Made by a program: the position numbers and the translations under genes. A stretch of DNA of 57,490 nucleotides from an uncultured Collinsella sp. (GTDB taxonomy: Bacteria; Actinomycetota; Coriobacteriia; Coriobacteriales; Coriobacteriaceae): the NCBI GenBank assembly GCA_905208635.1, contig CAJLPX010000014.1, positions 1-57,490 on the forward strand. The letters run 5' to 3'. Below the pieces are notes generated by a model. It made no database searches. It worked only from the letters and a program-made list of their open reading frames with translations, and was not told where the DNA came from. Position 1 is the stretch's first letter. Every line of letters starts with the position of its first letter. Shown in pieces: positions 7,992 through 17,398 of this stretch.

Positions 7992-10373
7992 CTATAGATC
8001 CAACGCCTTCTTCGCGGCATCGACCGGGTCGCCATCCATGTAGAACACCGGGCTCAGTCCCGAGATAATCTCGGAGGAAACGCTCTGCAGGCCCGCGATG
8101 GCGCTCAGCGGCAATATCACGCGCTTGGCGCCGGCGTTTTTGGCCACGCGCATAATGTCCTCGAGCCCGCGGATCTCATCCATAGAGCCCGACATGCGCA
8201 AGATTCCCGGAACCGCCAGCGCAGACATCACCGGGCGGTTGCACGCCGCGGAGCACAGGCCCACAAACTCGGCAAGCGAGACTTCTTCGGACAGGCCCTT
8301 GCTCTGCAGGTCGTTATAGAACAGCAGGTAGTCCTTTGAGCCAATGTGCATGCCCGGCGCCACACGGTTCGCCAGGTTCACAAAGTTGTCGAACGCGGCC
8401 TCCAGTGTATCGCGCACCGGCTTGTTAAAGGCAACGCCCTCGTGCTTAAACTTGCACTCGCCGGCGACAGCCTTGTTCTCCAGCTTGTACACGGCAACCT
8501 CGCCGCCCTGCGACCTACCCACGCCAAACACGTGACCGGACAGCAGCGGGCCATCGGGAATCAACGTATCCTCGGACTGCTCGGGCACGCGCACCACGTG
8601 CACGTCCTGCGGATTGTCAGCATCCATATAGCCCAGGTTGACGTCGATAAACTCGACGCCCGCCATAATCTTGAGCTGCTCCTTTACGCGGCGACGGCCC
8701 TCGATGGCGTAGTCCAGCAGCCAACGAACGTCGTCCTTGTCCATAGCCTCGTCAGGGAACAGCAGCTTGGCCAGGCCGCTAAAGGACTTGCGCACGGCAA
8801 TCTCGTCACGCTTGTTAAAGTCGCTGTTAAAGCGGAAGTAGCGGTCGATATGATGCGTGAAGTCCTTGCGGCGCATCTCCTTGCAAAACTCCGACAGGCA
8901 GTCGGTGATTAAGCCGTAATGCCCAGTCAGCAGGCTCGAGCGCATCTTGGGAATCTCCCAGCCCGGCAGGTAATAGTGGATACGGTCGAAAAAGGCCGAA
9001 TCGTTGTTAAACTCCGGCGGGAACGGATCAAACAGGTGCGTGGTCTTAAGGACGTTTTGCACGGTGTCGTTGATGTTGCCCTCAAAGACCATGGAGGCAT
9101 CGGCGTTAATCTGGTCGCGGCCGCGCGCGTAGCTGCCACTCGCCATATAGTCCTTCATGATCTGTACGGCGTTGGTGTCCTTAAAGCGCATGCCGGCGAC
9201 CTCGTCGAACGTCACGCAGTCCCAGTGACCCACCAAGCCCACGCGATCGGCGCGCATGGAGTTCATACGGCCGAACAGGTTGGCCGTGGTGGTCTGCCCG
9301 CCCGAAAGCAAAATGGCGTAGGGCGAAACCTCTTTGTAGATATGGCTCTTGCCGGTGCCACGGGGACCAAGCTCGCACAGATTGTAGTTGCGCTCGATCA
9401 GCGGCACCATGCGCTCGATAAAGTGCAGGCGCTCCTTCTCCGAAAGCTCGCTGGGCTCATAGCCGGCAGAGCGCAGCAGCATATTGAACCACTCGTCGCG
9501 CGAGAAATACTGACGCTCCTCGATCATGGCGTCCAGGTCCAGGTTGGGCATCTGGATGGGCGTGAGCGACGCCACGCTAAACGGAGAGTCCTCGGGCCCG
9601 CGCTTTTTGTGCTTGGCCTTGGAGCGGCGCGGCGCATCGTCGCCAAAGACTTCCATGCCAAACTCGTCTTCCTCTTCCATGGGACGACGATACTCGATGC
9701 TCATAATGCACCAAATACCACCCTGGAGAATCTTGGAATAGTCGCGCACGTACTCGGCTGGCATCACAAACGGCTCAATGGTCAGGTTGGCAAACGACGC
9801 CACGTAGATGTCTTTGTACTCGTCGAGCTTGGCCGTCACCTTATCGATGATGGTAAAGCGACCCAGCTCGCGGATCTTGGACTTAATGCGCTCGGACTCG
9901 TCGGGACGCACGTAGTTATCGGTGAGGATCTTGCGGATGCGCCCCAGGCCCTCCGCCACGGCGTCCTCGTCGTCGGTTGAGCAGTACATGCCCAGCAGGT
10001 ACTCCAGCACAAAGGTAGGCACGTTGGCGCCACGCTTCATAAGGGCCGTGAGGTCCTTGCGCACGATCTTGCCGCCAAAGTGCTCGAGCAGCTTGCCGTC
10101 CAGTACATCCATGTCGCAACCGTCGTCCTCGGGAGCGTCGGCCACGGCCTGGGCATAGCCATCGGTCGAGGACTCGTCCTCGGCGGGCGCCGCAACCTCA
10201 TCGGGTACCGCGGCCACCGTCGGCTCCGGGGCAGGCGCGGCAGCCACGGCCTCTGCGGCAGTCTCAGCCTCCGGGGCGGGCACGGCCTCCTCTGCAGACA
10301 CCGCAGCCTGCACCGGCGCATTCACATCAATCGAGGGAACTTCCCACAGATCGTCGTCATGGCTATCAAACAT
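7992..10373 (-). CDS. brxL: BREX system Lon protease-like ATPase BrxL
   Basis: 793-residue protein matching BrxL. The first 110 or so residues are a low-complexity Ala/Glu/Pro stretch; the conserved region then begins around the LLEHFGG block. A central AAA+ ATPase shows the P-loop GPRGTGKS and, after it, a Walker B-like VTFDEVAG. The C-terminal part resembles the Lon protease fold (AVPGILRMSGSMD and VILPL blocks). In type 1 BREX, BrxL is an effector/assembly ATPase that binds DNA. I use the ATG at 10373, spaced from AGGAG, instead of the GTG at 10382 that lies almost on it. It is the sixth core BREX gene and nearly touches pglZ. Confidence 0.9.
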   Translation of the reverse strand: MFDSHDDDLWEVPSIDVNAPVQAAVSAEEAVPAPEAETAAEAVAAAPAPEPTVAAVPDEVAAPAEDESSTDGYAQAVADAPEDDGCDMDVLDGKLLEHFGGKIVRKDLTALMKRGANVPTFVLEYLLGMYCSTDDEDAVAEGLGRIRKILTDNYVRPDESERIKSKIRELGRFTIIDKVTAKLDEYKDIYVASFANLTIEPFVMPAEYVRDYSKILQGGIWCIMSIEYRRPMEEEDEFGMEVFGDDAPRRSKAKHKKRGPEDSPFSVASLTPIQMPNLDLDAMIEERQYFSRDEWFNMLLRSAGYEPSELSEKERLHFIERMVPLIERNYNLCELGPRGTGKSHIYKEVSPYAILLSGGQTTTANLFGRMNSMRADRVGLVGHWDCVTFDEVAGMRFKDTNAVQIMKDYMASGSYARGRDQINADASMVFEGNINDTVQNVLKTTHLFDPFPPEFNNDSAFFDRIHYYLPGWEIPKMRSSLLTGHYGLITDCLSEFCKEMRRKDFTHHIDRYFRFNSDFNKRDEIAVRKSFSGLAKLLFPDEAMDKDDVRWLLDYAIEGRRRVKEQLKIMAGVEFIDVNLGYMDADNPQDVHVVRVPEQSEDTLIPDGPLLSGHVFGVGRSQGGEVAVYKLENKAVAGECKFKHEGVAFNKPVRDTLEAAFDNFVNLANRVAPGMHIGSKDYLLFYNDLQSKGLSEEVSLAEFVGLCSAACNRPVMSALAVPGILRMSGSMDEIRGLEDIMRVAKNAGAKRVILPLSAIAGLQSVSSEIISGLSPVFYMDGDPVDAAKKALDL

Positions 10374-10384
10374 AGGGCACACTC

Positions 10385-13093
10385 CTAAAAACCAAAGTCA
10401 GCAACAGGGGCAAACGAAACAGCGATGGTGTACGTCTCGCGCCAAACGATCTTGCCCGTTTCGCGCTCGCGGCAGACCAGATAGTACGGACCCTTGGCCG
10501 AGAATCCATCCGCTGCATGCAACGCAAACTTGGCATGCACCACGCGCTCCTGCGAGTTAACAGAAGTCTTGTTGGCATGCGCCTTGACCGTATCGCTTAC
10601 CTCGTTGCCACTTGCATCGGTAAACACCAGCTCGTACTCGCACGGCAAGACCTTACCTTGGGCAGGTTCTTCCTGGATCAAGTTGACCGAGAAGAGCGAG
10701 TTGGTCACTCGACGTCCCTCACTCAGCACGCGCAGCGTCGCTGCGCGCGTATCGACAAAGTCCTTGGAACCCGAGCGCGCACGCCAAAATCCGATAACGG
10801 GCACGCAGAGCTCCTGCAGGCTCATGCCGCCGTGGACGTAGTTGTTAGTGCCGCCGGGACGCTTGAAGTGCACGTTCTCGCGCGGGGCAAACCCCTCAAA
10901 ACCGGCACCCAAACGTCCCATGTCAACATTAACAAACACCCCGCATGCCTCTACCGAAAGCTTGGCCACGGCCTCGTTGGGCACCACCAGATGACGCTTG
11001 CCGTGCATGACGGGAGCGTCCAGGAAGGGAAGGTCTGGCTTGCCGAGCATCTGGCACTCGTTGAGCTCACGACGCGTGTAGATGAAGCCGTGATCCGCCG
11101 TCATAACAACACGCGCGCCCGGGGCGTCGGTGCACACGCGGCGTGCCAACGCGGCAAGTTCCTCCACGGTGTCCGCGCAGGCATCGAAAACGTCATCCTG
11201 CGTAGCTGCCTTCTCGCCCGTGGTATCGATCTTGTTGTGGTAGAGATAAACGAGCTTGGAGTCTTTGAGCAGCGCTTTGCGCTCGACTCCCGCCATGTTG
11301 AGGTATGCGCTCGAGCGCAAAGCGCGGGCCGTGGGCTCAACGTGGGTTAGTACGGCCTCGCGCTGCGGAGTCGTCGCAGTGGGCATGCCGTCAGCCAACA
11401 CAAACGAGCCATCCGCTGCAAGTTCAAGCGCTTGGTGCGGCAGCAGCGCGGGCATGCCCACCTCGGTGATGGAGGGAAAGACCGCCTGCATGCTAGAAAC
11501 CCTGACGTTGCCGCCGCGCTCGCGCTCGAGAAGCGCCGCGACATCACGGGCCACCTCATAGCGCAGCGCGTCGCTTACGATAACGACCGTCGTTTTGGCA
11601 GACCCCACAAAGGTGGGCAGCACATGCCAGTAGAATTCATCCTGCCGTGCAGGGCCATCGATGTAGCCGCAATCGGCCCACTCCCCTTGCGCAGCGGTCG
11701 CCCAGCATGCATTAGCATCGGCCAAGAACCAGTTACTGTAGAGATTCTCCGCCCAGTCCACCACAGCTCGGGCAGGCTCCTCGAGCACATCGCACTCGAC
11801 GGAGCGCGCCCGCAGATACGCGGTGCACATATGGCGATAGGCAGCGTCCATGGCATACCAATCGGACGTGTAGGCATCCCACACCTGCTGGGGCTGCGCC
11901 AGATGGAACCCGCCCGCGTGCGCCTGCCTAAACGCACACATATCGGCCACAGCGACAAGCAGGTCAAAGTAGCTCTCGACACGGCGGTACCAGCTTAGGT
12001 CGCAGCGACGCGCCGCAAAGGCGCGCGCATCCGCGACACGGTCCGCGCCCTGAGCAAACGAGCAGAACAGCTGCGAGAGTACGGCCTCATTGACGCACGG
12101 GAACACATCAAGCGAGGTCAGCACATCGATCGACAGGGCCTCAAACCGTGCAAAGAGCCCGCGGGCATCCTCCACCAAACGGCAGATCTCAAATAAATCC
12201 TCGCTCGACGCCCGAGCATCGGAAGTCTGGTCCCACGTACGCACCGCCTCAAGGCAATAGGGTCCGTAGGCGGGAGCCACATAGCTTTCGAGTCCTTTGA
12301 GCGCCCCCTCGGGAAGCACGGTGGATGCCGCCGTGATGAGCACATGAGATGCCAGCGCAAGCAGCGAATCGCGCTCATACAGCGGTCCCTCAAACCCATA
12401 GCAACGTACAATGAAGGCAGCGAGGACATCGCGCACGCAGTACTTGTCCACCAACTCGGCCAGCGCTTCGGGGCCCTCGTGCAGCAGCGTGGTCATACAG
12501 CCGCGCAGCACAAACGCGGGGCGCGCGTCGCCAACCTCTTTACCGCCAAAAATCACCGTAAGGATACCGAGTTCGATATCTGATGCGCCCGAAGCATGCG
12601 GAACACACGCGGCAAACTTAACGCAGCGGGTCTTGGCATCAAAGAACGTCTTGTGCTCGCGCAGACTCTCGCGCACGGCGTCGATATTCTCGATTCCCAG
12701 CTGATCGGCCAAAAGCGAAAGATAGTCAGCCTGGAACTGATCGGCATACAGCTCAACATCGGCAAGCCAATCGCCCTCAAGCCTGCCGCGCGGGCAACGA
12801 CGATACAGCAAGATATCGTTCGCAAGGTCATCGCGGTTGATGAGCTTCTTTACGGCAAACATGCAGCCCTCGCAAGCCTCAACAAACCGCACCGGGCGCT
12901 CAAAGTCACCGTGAGCGGGCATAACGCCGTCATCGGCCCCCGCGCCGTCGAAACCCTCGGCAGCCAATCGCTCAAACTCAGGAGCAAACTCGCCGTCCGC
13001 ATCGTGCCAAATCACCACACGGCGCAGCATACATGCGGTCAACGGCTGCAAAAATCGCAGCTTGAGCTGTTCTTCTACATCGATCTTGGGCAT
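10385..13093 (-). CDS. pglZ: BREX-1 phosphatase-like protein PglZ
   Basis: 902-residue PglZ. The alkaline-phosphatase-like core is visible as the nucleophile-side block VVIVSDALRYEVARD and the metal-ligand block MTADHGFIYTR, both in the second half of the protein. The C-terminal region, from about LINREEP-type strands onward (here NLIQEEPAQG), is the usual immunoglobulin-like tail. PglZ is essential for BREX defence and for BREX methylation, probably as a scaffold for PglX. The ATG at 13093 follows AAGGA. It lies between the C-terminal pglX piece and brxL. Confidence 0.92.
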   Translation of the reverse strand: MPKIDVEEQLKLRFLQPLTACMLRRVVIWHDADGEFAPEFERLAAEGFDGAGADDGVMPAHGDFERPVRFVEACEGCMFAVKKLINRDDLANDILLYRRCPRGRLEGDWLADVELYADQFQADYLSLLADQLGIENIDAVRESLREHKTFFDAKTRCVKFAACVPHASGASDIELGILTVIFGGKEVGDARPAFVLRGCMTTLLHEGPEALAELVDKYCVRDVLAAFIVRCYGFEGPLYERDSLLALASHVLITAASTVLPEGALKGLESYVAPAYGPYCLEAVRTWDQTSDARASSEDLFEICRLVEDARGLFARFEALSIDVLTSLDVFPCVNEAVLSQLFCSFAQGADRVADARAFAARRCDLSWYRRVESYFDLLVAVADMCAFRQAHAGGFHLAQPQQVWDAYTSDWYAMDAAYRHMCTAYLRARSVECDVLEEPARAVVDWAENLYSNWFLADANACWATAAQGEWADCGYIDGPARQDEFYWHVLPTFVGSAKTTVVIVSDALRYEVARDVAALLERERGGNVRVSSMQAVFPSITEVGMPALLPHQALELAADGSFVLADGMPTATTPQREAVLTHVEPTARALRSSAYLNMAGVERKALLKDSKLVYLYHNKIDTTGEKAATQDDVFDACADTVEELAALARRVCTDAPGARVVMTADHGFIYTRRELNECQMLGKPDLPFLDAPVMHGKRHLVVPNEAVAKLSVEACGVFVNVDMGRLGAGFEGFAPRENVHFKRPGGTNNYVHGGMSLQELCVPVIGFWRARSGSKDFVDTRAATLRVLSEGRRVTNSLFSVNLIQEEPAQGKVLPCEYELVFTDASGNEVSDTVKAHANKTSVNSQERVVHAKFALHAADGFSAKGPYYLVCRERETGKIVWRETYTIAVSFAPVADFGF

Positions 13094-13116
13094 GAATATC
13101 CTTACCGTATCTGCAG

Positions 13117-14085
13117 TTATTTAATCTTCGCCAGCACATCCTGAAACTTGGCGTAATTGATCTTGACGCCGTCATCCAGGTCGATCTTAATCATCTGGTC
13201 TGCCAAGTGGTGTAGTTTCTCCTCGTAGGCAATGGTCTCTTTGAGCTGGTCATTGAGCTTTTTGACGCGCTTATCCAAACACACGCGCTCGCCGCGCTCG
13301 GCACTGGCAAGGGCGTCGTTGGCATAGCCGATCTGGGAGCGATAGCGCTCCTGCTGCTCATGCACATAGTCGGTGCGGATGCGAGCCAACAGGTCGGGCT
13401 GGTAGCGATGCATGTAAACAAGGCACTTGAAGCCATTCTTCTTGCCGCTGTCGAACAGCCAGTAGATGGGACGCTTCTTATAGGTCTGGCAGTGGTCCTT
13501 AAAGAAGTCCTTCAAAAAGTAGGAACGGATTACCTCGCGCGAGGTGCCCTTGCCGCCGAGCGCCTCGGCACTAAAGGCCAGGTTCTGCTCGAGCGTCTCC
13601 TCGCCATACACAGTGCGCACAAAGTCGATAAAGTAACGCACGATGTCGTCATCAAAGTACTCGTCGTCGGTAATCGGCAGCACGTTGTCGCTATCGGGCA
13701 TAAAGGCCACATGCGCCGGGTCGGGCATCTTGGCCAGATAGTCGTTGACCGTGGCACCCTGATCGGCCAAGACCAGACCGTCCACGTCCAGCGAATAGCG
13801 GCCAAACATGCAGCCCACGGCATAGCTTATGAGCGAGGTGATCTCGTCGCGCTTAGTGCGCACGTATTTGTTGCCCTTATAGCTCTCGGGAATCTCGTCG
13901 GCGGTGTCGAAGATGCGCGCCACCGAGACGTACTTATCCTCGACCTCGATGGGCACCTCCCCCTCCATGTTGTAGATCTTGGCAAAGATTCGGTTGAGCT
14001 CTTCCTCGTTAGCGCGAAGCTGCTCAAAGCGAGCATTGACCTCGGCCTTGCGGGTCTCGTATTTATCGGCGAGAAACACTGCCAT
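13117..14085 (-). CDS. pglX: C-terminal part of BREX methyltransferase PglX (separate ORF)
   Basis: 322 residues that correspond to the end of PglX: the helical block ARFEQLRANEEELNRIF, then EVEDKYVSVARIF, and the terminal YKKRPIYWLFDSGKKNGF region that closes normal full-length PglX. In typical BREX-1 systems this is continuous with the methyltransferase domain. Here it is a separate ORF about 0.8 kb further down, beyond a HEPN-type gene. The ATG at 14085 has no strong ribosome-binding site; a TTG at 14100 is also in frame. It may be translated as a second subunit, or be the remnant of a disrupted gene. Confidence 0.8.
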   Translation of the reverse strand: MAVFLADKYETRKAEVNARFEQLRANEEELNRIFAKIYNMEGEVPIEVEDKYVSVARIFDTADEIPESYKGNKYVRTKRDEITSLISYAVGCMFGRYSLDVDGLVLADQGATVNDYLAKMPDPAHVAFMPDSDNVLPITDDEYFDDDIVRYFIDFVRTVYGEETLEQNLAFSAEALGGKGTSREVIRSYFLKDFFKDHCQTYKKRPIYWLFDSGKKNGFKCLVYMHRYQPDLLARIRTDYVHEQQERYRSQIGYANDALASAERGERVCLDKRVKKLNDQLKETIAYEEKLHHLADQMIKIDLDDGVKINYAKFQDVLAKIK

Positions 14086-14177
14086 GGCAAACAATTCCAA
14101 TCTATATTAATTCATCAGTTAACTTAGATGGCAAGTCGGTCCACATTGGGCTATGCACACCCCTCTTCACTGAGCGC

Positions 14178-14223
14178 GCTTTCTATTTGGAACTCGCTGT
14201 CCACCGCTTCCCAAATAGAAAGC
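14178..14223. repeat. 13-bp inverted repeat between the HEPN gene and the pglX C-terminal piece
   Basis: Perfect arms GCTTTCTATTTGG (14178-14190) and its complement (14211-14223), with a 20-nt spacer. There is no T-run on either strand, so it is a poor intrinsic terminator. It lies just after the stop of the HEPN gene, at one edge of the insertion that splits pglX, and may be a recombination or insertion remnant. Confidence 0.6.
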
Positions 14224-14230
14224 TAGTTCG

Positions 14231-14872
14231 CTAACCCTTGCAAACGGCTGGATAAAAAACGCCATCTTTATCGACCACTTTTATCCAATCTAATAATGTC
14301 TGCTGACCGATAACCACGGCAGCGCTTATGGCACCGTCCTCGTCTTTGTCACGTAAGTACAGCATTCTGTTATCCAGCCCATATACTTGCCCGTGCGCAA
14401 TGCAATTTCGCATGTGGCGAAAAACGCATCCAAGTCTCGTTTCTGAAGGAGAGGCGTCTAGAGAACCGTCCTCTCGAAGCTTTGGTTTGCAACTAATGCG
14501 GAAAAGGGCTCGCGGGCAGGATGGGCATATCTCCTCATTCAGTCGCATTGCCTCTGCCGTCTGACTTATTGAACCGCTTTTTAAAATGCAAAAGGAGGAA
14601 ATACCGGAGGACTTGAGCAGTTCTCCCTCGAGTTTGCTCAAGGAGCTTGCACCAGCCCATCCATACTCGCCCAGCCAACGCTCGGAGTCACTTTTCGCCT
14701 CTTTGCTTTTCTTGACTGGCGTATGCACGAGGTAAAAATCGAAAATAGCCGATAGCTCCTCCGCTGAAAAGAATCCGTCAAATAGGCAGCTCATATCGGC
14801 TTCTGGAAGCCCAATGACTTCATTCTGGCATTCATGACGATAATTCTCGTTGTAGCTCTTTTTTCCTGCCAT
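14231..14872 (-). CDS. HEPN-type protein nested in pglX
   Basis: 213-residue protein. Near the C-terminus (about residues 155-161) it has the motif R-N-C-I-A-H-G, matching the R-x4-H signature of HEPN ribonucleases; the flanking FRHMRNCIAHG context is typical. HEPN proteins are frequent in defence and toxin systems and cut RNA. The ATG at 14872 sits just after the stop of the pglX N-terminal ORF, so translation is probably coupled; a GTG at 14881 is also in frame. Codon use is less GC-biased than in the BREX core genes, which suggests later acquisition. It interrupts pglX at the junction before the C-terminal helical block. Confidence 0.75.
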   Translation of the reverse strand: MAGKKSYNENYRHECQNEVIGLPEADMSCLFDGFFSAEELSAIFDFYLVHTPVKKSKEAKSDSERWLGEYGWAGASSLSKLEGELLKSSGISSFCILKSGSISQTAEAMRLNEEICPSCPRALFRISCKPKLREDGSLDASPSETRLGCVFRHMRNCIAHGQVYGLDNRMLYLRDKDEDGAISAAVVIGQQTLLDWIKVVDKDGVFYPAVCKG

Positions 14873-14881
14873 CCTAATCAC

Positions 14882-17332
14882 CTACACCAAAGGATTCCGC
14901 TTGAAATCCCAGGAGGTTTCAAACGAGTCCCAATCCACCTCAGATTCAACGACCTGCTCGGCAACAAGAGACTTGATGCCGTCAAGCGATTCGCGCGGCA
15001 ATAAAACTGGAAAAGAGCCAACGACTCCAGCACTCCAGTTCAATGTCGGATTTATCGCTTTGGAAAGTAGCTGAATCGAAGATGAATTTAAAAGGCCGAG
15101 GAGGTAGAAATACATCTCCGGATTGGGATAACAGGCTGGGCCGGCATCGCCCATGACGAACTCATCTGTATTTAAAGCCCTAAAACTAATGTCACCCGAG
15201 GTAATTAGCGACCAGCACAGACATGATTTGAAGTAATCGGATTCGTTGATATTACCCGAGCCTGGAAACGCTTTAATCTCCTTGCCATCGTCCTTCCAAC
15301 GCACAACATAATCGCGATTACCATACCAACGACGATAGGGGCCGCCTTTGGAGTAAAACTTATAATCAATGTCAATCAATGAACAAGAAACCTCGTACCA
15401 CTGCCGAAGAAACAAGTCGTTATTACCCGTAAACATTCCTTTGCGCGTTTTCGCAATTTTTGCCAAAGGCTGCCCAGCCCCGAAGGAGTTATTTGCCCCT
15501 TCTCCAAGCCAGTAGGCTATGGGGGTGCCGGGGATCTGCTTGAAGGTCTCGGCGTCGCGGCGGTAGAACCAGCCGCAGCCGGGGTTTCGGATCGCCTCGA
15601 GGGCCTTCGGGGCCTGGACAGCAGCACCAACGAAGTCCGAAAGGCGCACATAGCCGCCCTTGTAGCCCTTGACGAACGAATTGTGGAACGTGTAGGTACA
15701 GATGGGCACGGTCGCGCCAGCGAAGCCCGAGTACTCAAGCTGGATGAGAGAGGTTAGCGTTCTGTTGTCGATAATCTCGTTGCGGAGCTTCTCATAGCTT
15801 CCGATGAACATCCAGACGAAAGGCGACATGACTCCGCACTCGCCGTGGTCCTTGGCGAGACTGAACATGCGAACGACAAAGCTGGAGAAGAGGTCGCCCT
15901 TCACGTCGGGGTAGTTCTTCTTGATCCACTTGCTCGTGAAGGGGTTAAAGCTGCTGCTGCCCATATACGGAGGATTCGCCACGACGCAGGTAAAACGACG
16001 GGACAGCTTCTCGCAGATGGCGGCAGCGCTTTCGAGCTTAGTTTTGGTCGCAGTGGCAAAAAGATCGTCGGAACAGCTCGCGGCGGTGGCCTTAAGCTCG
16101 TCAATCTCGTCCTCTGAAGGATTGAACAGCGAGCCGATCTCGCCCAAATGGCTCAGTTCCTCGGCGAGCTTCTTGTTGCCCGGGAGCTCGTCCTCCCCCA
16201 GCGGGATGCTCGTGAGCACGGTAACGTCGGCACGGACGCCGCGCCTAAAGAAGCGACGGTTGTGCTCGCGGGCGCACATGGCAAGCGCCAGCTCCGCGAT
16301 CTGCGCTGCACGGGGATCGATCTCCATGCCAGCGAGGTTTTTAGTAAGAATGAGCTCGGGAATCTCGCGCTCACGATAGCCGCGCTCCTCGTACATGGCA
16401 AAGAGCAGCTCAAACGCATAAACCAGGATATGGCCCGAGCCGCACGCTGGGTCGCAGAGCGAAATCTCCTCGGGGCTCGAGATGCGGATAAAGTCCTCGT
16501 GCTCAGCATCGGGCTCGATGTAGTATTTCATGTGCTCGCGTAGCGTACTCCCTGGGTTGTTGAGCATCCACAGACGGCCGAGCGAGTTCTCGACCATGTA
16601 GCGCACGATCCACTCGGGGGTGAAAAGCTGCGTGGCAGGCGCGATGTCCTCCGCCGCTGCTTTGCGCTTGGACTTGAAGAACTCGTCTTTAACGTCAGCG
16701 TTGTAGTATTGATACATCCAGCCCAGAACGGTCACGCCCTCGCGCCAGTCCTCGTCAGCGAGGACGGCGTTGAGCTTGCCGACCACGCCGTCGGCCATCA
16801 TGAGGCCCTGGGGCAACAGCAGCTCCATGGCTCCGCCCACGCGTTCAAAGACGCCCGGCAGGCAATCGGCAAGCTCCTCGCACTGAGCAACAAACAGGTA
16901 ACGCCACAGCGGTTCATCCAAGCCCGCCATCTTGAGCTCGGCTATGCGATCGGTATCGGCCGTCGCTATCTCCACATCCAGTGCGTTCTCCACGGCCTCG
17001 CTGCCATGGCTGCCGTCCGCACGACTTAGCATGCGCATACGGCCGGGGAGCCATCCGCGTGCATCCATAAAGCGAATGGCCACGATGCGGTTGAACCAGG
17101 TGTAGGCCGCACGGTCGCGCAGCGCCTCGTGACCCACCTCTGCCTGCATGCGCAGCAGCTCGTCGCGTTGCTCAATCTCAGCCGGACTTAGGGGCAGGCC
17201 GTTGACGGTCTCGGACCCAACGGGCGCGGGTGCAGGTTCGGTGATGCCGTAGCGCACCATCTGCGCCTCCACGCCTTTGATGAGCTCCGTACGGGCCCAG
17301 GTGCAGAAGCTCTTAAGAGCAGAATCGTTCAT
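14882..17332 (-). CDS. pglX: BREX-1 adenine methyltransferase PglX, N-terminal and catalytic part
   Basis: 816 residues with the N6-adenine methyltransferase core: SAM-binding motif DPACGSG (294-300) and catalytic NPPY (453-456). PglX methylates a short asymmetric DNA site to mark self DNA and carries the target-recognition region in its second half. This ORF stops after a DWDSFETSWDFKRNPL block, where normal PglX (roughly 1,150-1,200 residues) continues into the C-terminal helices now found at 13117-14085. The 3' third (about 14900-15500) is more A/T-rich than the 5' part, a mosaic often seen in specificity regions. The ATG at 17332 lies 67 bp after brxC. Confidence 0.9.
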   Translation of the reverse strand: MNDSALKSFCTWARTELIKGVEAQMVRYGITEPAPAPVGSETVNGLPLSPAEIEQRDELLRMQAEVGHEALRDRAAYTWFNRIVAIRFMDARGWLPGRMRMLSRADGSHGSEAVENALDVEIATADTDRIAELKMAGLDEPLWRYLFVAQCEELADCLPGVFERVGGAMELLLPQGLMMADGVVGKLNAVLADEDWREGVTVLGWMYQYYNADVKDEFFKSKRKAAAEDIAPATQLFTPEWIVRYMVENSLGRLWMLNNPGSTLREHMKYYIEPDAEHEDFIRISSPEEISLCDPACGSGHILVYAFELLFAMYEERGYREREIPELILTKNLAGMEIDPRAAQIAELALAMCAREHNRRFFRRGVRADVTVLTSIPLGEDELPGNKKLAEELSHLGEIGSLFNPSEDEIDELKATAASCSDDLFATATKTKLESAAAICEKLSRRFTCVVANPPYMGSSSFNPFTSKWIKKNYPDVKGDLFSSFVVRMFSLAKDHGECGVMSPFVWMFIGSYEKLRNEIIDNRTLTSLIQLEYSGFAGATVPICTYTFHNSFVKGYKGGYVRLSDFVGAAVQAPKALEAIRNPGCGWFYRRDAETFKQIPGTPIAYWLGEGANNSFGAGQPLAKIAKTRKGMFTGNNDLFLRQWYEVSCSLIDIDYKFYSKGGPYRRWYGNRDYVVRWKDDGKEIKAFPGSGNINESDYFKSCLCWSLITSGDISFRALNTDEFVMGDAGPACYPNPEMYFYLLGLLNSSSIQLLSKAINPTLNWSAGVVGSFPVLLPRESLDGIKSLVAEQVVESEVDWDSFETSWDFKRNPLV

Positions 17333-17398
17333 GGTTGATGAGCCTTTCTAAACGCCATAAGCCACCGGTGCGCGCTTTGGCACCGGTGGCTCCGCGGG

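Noticed and set aside
8919..9980. Long plus-strand open frame opposite brxL
   Set aside because: Antisense shadow: the reverse frame of a gene with strong third-position GC. No domain or ribosome-binding site.
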